From: Euphorbia lathyris | Taxonomy: Eukaryota > Streptophyta > Magnoliopsida > Malpighiales > Euphorbiaceae | DNA: 64,000 nt | Direction of reading: 5' to 3' | Assembly: GCF_963576675.1 (NCBI RefSeq) | Contig: NC_088917.1 | Location: 80,338,610-80,402,609 of the forward strand | Shown: piece after piece, positions 45,901-55,000 of the stretch | Layout: every line of letters begins with the position of its first letter | Position numbering within the stretch: the stretch's first letter is position 1 | The notes under the pieces: model-generated | What the model was told of the DNA's origin: nothing | Databases searched by the model: none | What the model saw: the letters and a program-made list of their open reading frames with translations, nothing else | Translations under genes and position numbers: made by a program

Positions 45901-46898
45901 TCTTTTTGTAATAATAGATCATTCAGTTCCTCCCTTGTTCTTAGATAGAGCTGTTGGTTCGCCTCATCATTTCTACGCTTAGTTGCTTTTAATGTTTCTT
46001 TACTTGCCTCAATTTTCCTTTTGAACTGACTTCGCAGCTCGTCTCCCCACCTAAGTAGTGTTTTGCCGTAATCTTTTATTCTGTATGTTAACTGTATGTT
46101 TCTGGTATTCTGCCAGCCGTTTTCCACTTTGTTTTTACAGTCAGTTTCGTGCAGCCATGCATTTTTAAATCTGAAGAGGCGTTGTCTATAATTACTCGCT
46201 CCCCCAAGAGTCAAGATCAATGCTGTGTGGTCAGAACACGAAACCTCTTCATTTGTAACTTTTGCTTCCGGGAACAGATTGAGCCAGGCATCGGTGGCAA
46301 GTGCTCTGTCTAGCTTCTCCTCAATCAAGTTTCCCGACTCTCTTCCTCTTTCCCATGTAAAAGGATAGCCTACCATCCTTATTTCTGACAACTCATATTC
46401 AACGATTACATCATTGAAGCCGCGGAGGAGAGCTGTGATGTGTCTGGCTCCTCCTTTATTTTCTGACTGAGCCCTGATGTCGTTGAAATCCCCAACAATT
46501 AACCAGGGTAAGGTAGACGCTGTAGCTAGCCGCCTTAACATCTCCTAAGAGTCTTTCCTTCTCATCCTTTCCGGAAATCCATAAAAACCTGTCAAGCGCC
46601 ACGAGGGGTGGCCAGGAATTGTAACAATTACATCAATATAGTTTCTTGAGAATTGAAGTAACCTAACAACATTTTTGAGGTTCTAGAAGAGAGCTAAACC
46701 ACCTCCTAGGTTGACAGGATCAACAAAGAAAACCCTATCAAACCCAAGTTGTTTCTTTATTACTTCTACTTTTGATCGGTTGCATTTCACTTCAATTAGG
46801 AATACAAATTCAGGCTTTAGTTTGGACACTAAGTCCTTCAACATATGAACTGTCCGAGGATTGCCTGCCCCCCGGCAGTTCCAGCTTAGGGTGCTCAT
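42928..46898 (-). pseudogene. LINE ORF2: endonuclease, reverse transcriptase, RNase H
   Basis: The endonuclease starts at 46898 with LSWNCRGAGNPRTV and, after a stop at 46683, has the GDFND motif near 46490 and CSDHTAL near 46240. RT begins around 45590 with HPDKSPGPDGFNPGFYQKFW. Further motifs are QSAFIPGRLISDN, KLDMAKAYDRVEW, GLRQGDPISPYIF, and the catalytic FADD near 44870, which lies in a different frame from the preceding block. The zf-RVT and RNase H part (44031-42928) has LNFDTAI and AEGMSCREAL. Its later acidic positions read ESES and NHVAH instead of the usual Asp forms. At least four stops or frameshifts make it a dead copy. Confidence 0.9.
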
Positions 46899-47335
46899 TG
46901 GCCTAGGCGAGCCTGGTTACCAGGTCCCGCCAGATTGTTGTTGTTGATCTGCTCCTTCTGATCATCAGCCCCCTCTAGTTCGGTGAAAACCTCAGGATTG
47001 CTCTCCATGTCTGTATCCGAACTGCCTGTAATTTCATGTTGCCTCCTCTTAGTTTCAGATACTATCAACACTTCTGTGTTATTGGTAGCAGCTTGTTTGT
47101 TCTTGTGGTGCTGTGTATCCTTCAATGTGCTGTTGGTTTCCAGGTTCTGGTGGCTTTGGTACTGGATTATCAGGCTTGAAACTTGTTTATTTTGGATTGA
47201 AGTAGCTCTATGCCCTGTGCCATTGGTGTTCTGTAGAGGATGGTCTAATTCATGTCTCGCTGGGGGAGTGGATAGTAGGAATTTAGAATGAATTTGTTGC
47301 GCAGCTCGCCATGACAGGGCTCGGAGGAATTGTGT

Positions 47336-48118
47336 CTAAACCCTCTCCTCGGCCGTCGGGTCAGGAACATCAAGGAGAAGCTCACAAAACTTATCAGAGT
47401 GCCCTATGCATCCGCAATAGAAACAAAACGTTGGTAATCTCTCATAGCGGAAGCATGCCCACGAGAAGCTACCTCCTTCCTTGCTAATTTTTAACTTCCT
47501 CTTGAGAGGTTTCAGAACATTCACTGATACCCGAATCCGCATATAAGTTCTTCCTATCCCATTGAAATTATTCGGGTCCGATTCCACAAAACTTCCCAGA
47601 AAATTCCCAATAAGAACTGCAACTTTTTCAGACATAAAACCAGAGGGTAAGTCATGTACCTGAATCCAGAAGTCGGTGTTGTTTAGTTCTACTACCTTTG
47701 GGTCTTGTCCCTGTTCTAGCGGTGCTAGCATCAGCAGCTATTGGTCGAAGGTCCAAGGACCCCCTTTCAGAACACGGTCTCATTCTAGGGCATGGAAGAA
47801 TTCGAATTGAAAGCGATTAGGACCAATCTCCAAAACACACAGCCCACGTGAAGGGCACCAGAGGTCAGCAAGCACGTTTTTCATATATTGGACTTTGATG
47901 CTTCGAACTGTTAGGAAAGAACCAACTAGGCTCCACGAGGAAGGTCTTGGCGGGAGAGCGATGTCCTCCGGCTGAAAAACTAGACATGCGGCTGCTTCAT
48001 CGTCAAGAGTTATTTGCTGGATTAGATCGGAGATTCTGTCCATCTTTCGCAGAGGTCGACGATGAAGGGTTTTAGGGTTGCTGGGATGGGATCGTACTTG
48101 GACGGTAAAACTCCACAA
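47336..48118 (-). pseudogene. LINE ORF1: DUF4283 domain and zinc knuckle
   Basis: The probable start is MDRISDLIQQITLDD (about 48043). DUF4283 features are SWSLVGSFLTVRS and YMKNVLADLWCPSRGL, followed by FQFEFFHALE. A stop at 47780, GGPWTFDQ, and another stop near 47735 follow. The sequence then resumes with VELNNTDFWIQVHDLPSGF and ends with the knuckle CFYCGCIGHSDKFC (CX2CX4HX4C) near 47420. This is the usual ORF1 of plant L1 elements. The stops make it non-functional. Confidence 0.85.
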
Positions 48119-48191
48119 CAGGGAGAAATTCTTAATTCTTAGTTTTGCTCAATTACTTCATACGTCTGTCATACTCATACACAAATTAATG

Positions 48192-48198
<7 letters not shown>

Positions 48199-48243
<45 letters not shown>
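48199..48243. repeat. (AT)n microsatellite at the LINE 5' side
   Basis: Perfect AT run flanking the LINE; see the run at 42767. Confidence 0.85.
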
Positions 48244-48248
<5 letters not shown>

Positions 48249-48373
48249 AACTTTAATTTTTTAGAATTCAACAACCTCGAATATAGTGGTCGGATTTCAA
48301 TACTGGAAAAAAAAAATTTATTAGAAGTATAATAATATTAATTTGGGGTTGGATTTCAATACTGGAAAAAATA

Positions 48374-49788
48374 GGGAAAATTACAAAACTAAGTTAAATG
48401 GGAGGCCCATTTACATATTAAACTCATTTACTCAACCTACTACATATCTAGACTGATTTTGTGTGACTTTTCCATAATACCCCTAACCTTCCCACTGCCT
48501 CCCTTACGCGAACGTTCTCTCCCCTCTTCTCCTTGGTTGCGCGAAACGGTGGCAGCTCCTCCATTAATGATTCCAAGACTTTTGATCTTCCTATCTTCCT
48601 TTAAATTCCATGAAATCTGGTTCATTTCTCCAAATCACAATGAATTTCTCTTCTTCCTCTCTTCATCTCTTGATTCTGCAACTTCCTAATCCTAGAAAAC
48701 GAAGTCATGGTTCTTCATCTTCCATTTCCTGCTCGTTCGAAAAAATGGTGATTCTACGTTATTTTCATCGTTTTTCCCAGTTTATCATATTGGGTTCATA
48801 AAAAAAATGTAAGTATATGCTGTTTTTTCTGCGTCTTTTCCCATAAATCCACTTAGCATATGCGGTTATCGCGAGGTCTTCGGGGAGAAATTTATCGATT
48901 TCACTTAGCGAAACGCTGATTACGCAAAGTTTGCGAGGTAATTCGATAAATTTCTCTCGCAGACTCCGCGAATTCAGCGTTTCGCGAAGCCAGAGCGTCA
49001 CATTTCTCCTCGCAGACTCCGCGAAATCATTGTTTCGCGAAGTCAGAGCGTCACATTCCTTGCACATTTATGTTCGCATACTTAGCGAATCGTCGTTTCG
49101 CGAAGCCAAATCTTCCTTTTTTCTGACTAACACGATTAAATTTTTCTGAATGTGGTTGAATACGTAATATTCATTCCTGGAAGCCGGTGTGTTAAGGTTC
49201 CATGAGAGACATCCATTCGAAAACGTATGGACTTCCAACCGTCAGTTGTGAATAAGAGTCTACACCGTGGGGCACGTCCATCCCTCTGTGGTTAATAATA
49301 GCCTATGTATAATGAAGTGATTTGTTAGGAGTTTATTGTGGCAATCTTAGTGAATAGTAGCCTATGTATTATGAGATGATTTGTTAAGAGTTTATTGTGG
49401 CAATCTTATTGTAAATTTTGATAATGTTATGATTTTAATGTTAGAATCCTTTGTTGTTTGCCATTTTTTGTTATATACCACTTCGCGAATTAGCTACAAA
49501 ACATATACAGGCTTCGCATATGCGAATTAAATTCATCAAATAAATCAAACTTTAGCTTCGCAGGCTTCGCATATGCGAACTAAATTCATCAATTATTATA
49601 AACATTAGCTTCGCAGGCTTCGCATAATATGGAATTTGCGAAGTCAGACGGGAGGGGACGAGACGCGCGTAAATATTGAGGGTATTATGAGAAAGTCACA
49701 CAAAATCAGTCTAGATATGTAGTAGGTTGAGTAAATAGGTTTAATATGTAAATGGGCCTCCCATTTGACCTAGTTTTGTAATTTTCCC
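48374..49788. mobile_element. Mutator-like (MULE) non-autonomous element with >100-bp TIRs
   Basis: The left GGGAAAATTACAAAACTAAG through ATGGGAGGCCCATTTACA to GACTGATTTTGTGTGACTTT is inverted at the right with few differences over more than 100 bases. The flanks GAAAAAATA (48365-48373) and GAAAAAAAT (49789-49797) resemble a 9-bp duplication. The interior has no transposase. It is rich in CGCGAA/TTCGCG words and has a ~53-bp tandem repeat at 48950-49060. Confidence 0.85.
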
Positions 49789-49895
49789 GAAAAAAATATT
49801 TCATTAGAAGTAGAATAATATTAAAATATTTTGATATCGTTAATCACAAGTTTGAACATATAACATTAATTACATTTAACAAATAATAATAACAA

Positions 49896-49979
49896 GTCAG
49901 GATGGCCGAGTGGTCTAAGGCGCCAGACTCAAGTTCTGGTCCTCTTACGAGGGCGTGGGTTCAAATCCCACTTCTGACA
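49896..49979 (+). tRNA. tRNA-Leu (anticodon CAA)
   Basis: Nearly identical to 21999-22082, again 84 nt and intron-free. Compared with that gene it has GATGGCCGAG in the D-arm (the usual A-box form) and ACGAGGGCGT in the variable arm. The anticodon loop is CTCAAGT. A seven-base T-run begins at 49980 (Pol III terminator). It is the most canonical of the three copies. Confidence 0.96.
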
Positions 49980-50279
49980 TTTTTTTATTTTTCATTTATT
50001 CTAATTTTCTTGTGTCATTTTATCGGATTGGGCCTTTGTTTCTAATTTTCATGTGTTATTTTATCGGATTGGGCCTCTGTTTCTAATTTTCATGTTTGTT
50101 TATTTATTTTTTTAATTTATCGGGTTGGGCCTTATTTTTCAAACTAATATGAAAACCTTATTTCTTCACATTGGTTTTCTTTACAAATATAACTAATTAA
50201 AAAATATGTGTACAGTAAAATATATTATGAACAATTTATTAGTTGTTAATTTGTTATATAGTATAAAATATAGCAAAAT

Positions 50280-50810
50280 GTATTATTAGGCTCTTGATCT
50301 TTCATTTTTTATTTATTAAACCCTTGATTTTTTATTTGAATATATTAAGTCTCTGATTATTTATTTTTTGTCTCATTAAGTTATTGATAACTAAAAAAAG
50401 TAATCTTGAAAATAAAATTCGGTTAATAGACTGTTATTAAATATATTAAGCCTCTAATTATTTATTTTTGTCTCATTAAATCATTGATGATCAAAAAAAT
50501 TAATTTTGAATATAAAATCGGTTAAGAGACTGTTATTCATTGCACATGCATTCAAAATTTGTTTTTTTTCATCGTTTGAAAGCAGTTTTGAATGTGAAAT
50601 GTGGCTACAAAAAAACTGTAAAAACCTTAATTTAAACTTTAATTATTAAATAATAATTTCAAATACATACGAAGTTAATAACATCTTTTTACAGTATTCA
50701 TAACTTACTAATTTGGTTATCAAGTCAGAAACTTAATATAATGAAATAAAAGATTAAAAATTTAATAAACCAAGATGAGTGTAATGATGCTCTTTTTTCC
50801 CTAAAATAAT
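50280..50810. repeat. dispersed repeat related to 32820-33150
   Basis: Shares CTACAAAAAAACTGTAAA and ACTAATTTGGTTATCAAG-like text in the same order. It begins with two degenerate tandem copies of a ~130-bp unit (TTATTTTTTGTCTCATTAA). Confidence 0.6.
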
Positions 50811-50849
50811 ATTATGTACTTTATGAGTTTTGCTTCCAAAAACCGCTTT

Positions 50850-51400
50850 GACCGCTTAGGGCCATTTATGAGTTTTGCTTCCAAAAATTATTTAATTTTT
50901 TTTCCAATATTATGTTAGACTATATTAGTACTCTTCAAAACCAACGCCGCCTTAACCATCTAAACGCTGTCTAGTCGAGAATCCACCGACTAGTCCTTTT
51001 AGGAATTTTTTTGTCTCTAGACAATTTTAAACCGTCTAAGCTCCTTCTAGATCGACTCGACCCCACCTAAATGATGTTGAACAAAAGCATTTTTTACTAT
51101 AAATTTATTTATTACTTTATTATAATTAACGTTTGAGTTGTTAAAATGTTGATATTTACATATTTTTATGGATGTATGTTACAAATATACACGTTTTTTA
51201 TAATAAATAATTTTATATTAATATTTTTAGATACTATAATATATATGTTAATTGAATTTATATAACAATTTGTTATTAACAAATAAAAATACAAAAAATA
51301 TAAATCCGATTAATTCCTGATTAATCCCCGACTAATCTCTGATTAATCCTCGAAGGCCTTGTCCCCCGAGTTTGCCCTAACCTCTTCCTAGAAATACGTG
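50850..51400. repeat. AT-rich dispersed element, inverse of 34580-35110
   Basis: Ends with the GATTAATCCCCGACTAATC text. Its AT-rich interior resembles that of the tRNA-Leu blocks, so several members of one old element family are present. Confidence 0.5.
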
Positions 51401-52041
51401 GTTAGTTTCTTAAAAAAAATCAAAATAAATAGACCGTTTTTTTGTCCAAATGGATATTGAGGTTTTCCTTTTGCTAAAAATGAATATCGTTTAATTTAAC
51501 ACTATAAAAATGATCGTTAACGACCTAAAAATAGAAAATTTCAAGAATTAAAGTTATTTAGTACCACATTTTGAAGCCATTGTTTTTAGTAAAGAGAAAA
51601 ACCACGTCATCTCCTAATCGCAAACGAAAACCTCAGTATCTGTTTCGACAAAAAAAAAATTCCACATACCAGTATGACAAAAAAGTGAAAGAGGTTTTTT
51701 TGGACGGAGAAAGATTTTTTCCCTAATTCATATACAGAGACGGAGATCGGGATTCCTCGAAATATTAGGGACGGATGGAGGAACCATTTCCTGTCCTTGC
51801 CCCATTTAAAACCTACTAATATCTTCTACTTGAGGGGAAGTTATCCAATGGAGAGCAAAGTATGTTAAAAATGGCTGATCTGTTGAATTTACAACACATT
51901 TTTCTACAAGCTGCTACATAATGTACAACAAAACAAGACATTATCTAAACCGGAATTCGAAAAGAAAAACAAGTTAAAAAGACGTTACCGACAAATCTTT
52001 TCGTTAGTACGAAATCCCTACGGGCTTTCGTTCAGTTGTCA

Positions 52042-55000
52042 TCACTTTAAAACGGATGACTGTGCCAATTGCTGTAGCTGATGAACAACGTGAGACATTC
52101 TCGGACGCATAGACGGAACATTCTGCGTGCAAGCGTATACGAGATCGACCACTTTCTGAATCACACAAGCTTCCGGAATTTCTGAACACGATGACGTTAT
52201 GAGAGGATCCAATAGCTCGGGGTACCGGTGTGCCTGTACTAAAGGTGTAGCCCATTCGAATATACTTTGCCAACCTACCGAGTCGACTGCCTGTGCTGGC
52301 CTGCGCCCGGTGACTATTTCTAACAGCAGCACCCCGAAGCTGTACACGTCACTTTTCGTTGTGAGCTCGTTTCGGTAGACAAATTCTGGCGCGAGGTATC
52401 CGTATGTGCCCCCAGCCATCACAGTTCTATCCTGCATTACCTCCCACTGCACGAACTTGGAGAGACCGACTCCCATCAAGTGCGCTCCGAAGTCTTCGTC
52501 GAGTAGTACATTACTGGCACGGATGTCTCGGTGTACCACGTGTGGTTTAACCTTGTCGTGCAAAAACCTGTTTAAGTAATGAAACAAAACGAAACAGATG
52601 AGAAACCGAACATATACACCATCACGCAGATTATAAGCGTAAGTAGAGATAACCAATCTAGAAGATGTACAATATTAATCCATATCCGGTCATACTTCGT
52701 CTGCATTCCGGGATTTTAGCCCGAACCGAGACTATATGAATCGGCTGCTTGTTGGACTTCTTTCAACCATGGAGTTGAGGAATTCCAACAACGAGGTTTC
52801 CGAAAGAAGATTCTCCGGCAGCCCGCTAGAATTAAAATGGTCAAAAGCGGACTTTTACAAAAGCAAGGAATCCAGCATCAATCTTGCCCAACGTCAACAG
52901 GGTTTCCGTAATTTAGCAGAAACATATTACGAACATAAAGAAAAAGAATGAACGGGGGTGGCAATTTCTGACACGAAAACACGATTTATAGAGACAATCC
53001 AACTGACACTACACGATTGACGCGAAAATCATTTTTCTAGCATTTATAACATATAAAACCATATGGAACATATATATGAGATAACACGATTTTGACACGA
53101 AATTGCCACCTAAACACGAAAACAATGCCCACAAGTTCCGGCAGAAAATCAAGATGATACATCGATACCTCTCACATGTTATACGGTTTCAAATGAGTAA
53201 CATCTCATGTGTAACAACGAGTGATGAGTCATGGTAAAAATATGCAGTACGAAAATAAGAAAATGGTTACGGATTTATACGTACGCAATTCCCTGAGCTA
53301 GAGTAGTAGCTATTTTCATCCTCATAACCCAATCCAAGCTCCTACCGCCTCTCGGAATGTGATGTAGCCATCTGTCTAATGGCCCATTAGCTATAAACTC
53401 GTAGACAATGTAGCGGTCACCATGATCATAGCAACATCCTTTGATAGCCACTAAATTCGGGTGATGAAGCCTTGCGACCCGTCCAATCTCGGAATAGAAT
53501 TCCTTCTTTCTTTGGAAACTGGATCTCTTCAACCTCTTAACGGCAACCTTTGATCCATCGGGCAGAAGCCCGCTATACGTGCCACCGGTTTTCGCATCAC
53601 CAAGAAGACGGCTTCCCTCGCTGAAGTTTTTCGTAATTGACCTCACTTCTTCGTTAGTGAAGACTCTCCATGATGGCGGAACTAAGGCAGAAGCTGCTGG
53701 GTTAGATAACTTGCGGGACTTTCTGCGCTTCCTGCTCCGTCTATAAACAAGAAGCCATATCACTACAGCAAATGTCGTGCAGAGAATCAACCCACTAACA
53801 ATTCCGAGGATAATAAGATATTCCCTGTGACACCGCATATGGTAGCATTTATTCTCTGCAACACGAAACAGGTCATAAAGTTACCTTATCAATAGCCAAA
53901 AAAAAGGCGGCCCGGTGCACTACGCGTCCCCACTTAAGCGAGGGGTCCCACCACAAGGGTGTACTGGGAGCAAGCCTTTTCCTGCCAATTTTTTGGCAAG
54001 AGGCCGCTCCTAAGACTCGAACCCGTGACCTCTCAGTCACACGACAACACGAAACAGGTCATAAAGTTACCTTATCAATAGCAACGAAAACGAAATTCTG
54101 CATTTCTAACAATCAAAGCTACAAAACGTGTAACGGTAATGTTAATCGAGATATACCGAGATCAAGCATGCAGATAAAAGCATACGACTGATTGCATCTT
54201 TCTTCTGTGAGATTAGTGGTTCGGTTATTGATCAATGTACAGAAACCAGCTGCTTTGTCGTTGTAGCACGACGAATTGGAGCACTTCGAAGCGATAGATG
54301 ATCCGGAAAATATCGAATTGTTCCACAACGACACGTTATCGGACCATTTCCAATCAAACCCAACAGTAGCATTGACACGCCTTCCTCCAATCCAGCAGCC
54401 ATTTACAATTTCGCGACACAGCTGCCTCGCAAAGTATAGTTCTTCATAAGATGTCAGAGCTGCCAAGTTTCCACCGTAGTGTCCGCAGAGAGCCTCTGAC
54501 TCGTCCCATGTGAGGGATTTATCAATATATTTCAAGCACTTACGCTTCTTTGGACTAATGTGCCAACCCGAACGGCACCATGCTGTCAACCAGAAACATG
54601 AACCGTCAATATAGAGCTTGATGCATTAAACTTCAATAAAAAGACGAACTTCAAACAAAATCTGCTCAAGATCGTGTTTAAAGCTTCTTCTTCTTTCCAA
54701 GTTTATGACAAACCCCGAATGAGAATGGAATATTTCACAGGCAGCGAAAACCGAACTATTGCTGAAGCAGCCTTATCAGAGAAACCTTATGGTTTAATTC
54801 AATTTAAGTGATACTATGAACTATTCGTATTTTTAGTTATTTCGATTCGTAGCATAATTTCATGTCCCTATACATACTAATTCGTTCCATTATCTTTCTT
54901 AAACTTATCATCCTGAAAAGAAATATAACACGGATTCAATAGCCGAAAATGAATTTTTCAAAATTTTAGCTCATTTAGTGTCTCCGACGGGAACTAAGGT

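Larger units (their letters stand above)
42838..48195 (-). mobile_element. L1-type plant LINE, ~5.3 kb, inactive
   Basis: Minus-strand order is ORF1 (DUF4283 plus zinc knuckle), endonuclease, reverse transcriptase, zf-RVT and RNase H, 3' UTR. It interrupts the host text GTCTAATGTTTTATATAT, which resumes as AATGTTTTAATATAT on the far side. That looks like a target duplication of about AATGTTTTA plus AT run. Both ORFs carry several stops and frameshifts. Confidence 0.92.
41740..49985 (+). repeat. tRNA-Leu block, copy 3, split by two insertions
   Basis: Host pieces 41740-42765, 48245-48360 and 49790-49985 line up in order with 20630-22090. Between them are a LINE (about 42838-48195) and a Mutator-like element (48374-49788). 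The text near 48284-48300 is partly repeated at 48345-48365 (GGATTTCAATACTGGAAAAA), a local duplication. Confidence 0.8.
49986..52041. other. AT-rich intergenic region between tRNA-Leu and the receptor kinase
   Basis: Contains two dispersed repeats (50280-50810 and 50850-51400). No gene is recognised. Sequence at 50005-50130 has three short copies of TTTATCGGATTGGGCC. Confidence 0.6.

Noticed and set aside
48459..48801. Ser/Pro-rich ORFs inside the Mutator-like element as a captured gene
   Set aside because: Short, overlapping in two frames, no recognised motif; capture cannot be claimed without a search.
52736..52951. Plus-strand ORF opposite intron 4 of the receptor kinase
   Set aside because: Antisense to an intron, no recognised domain.
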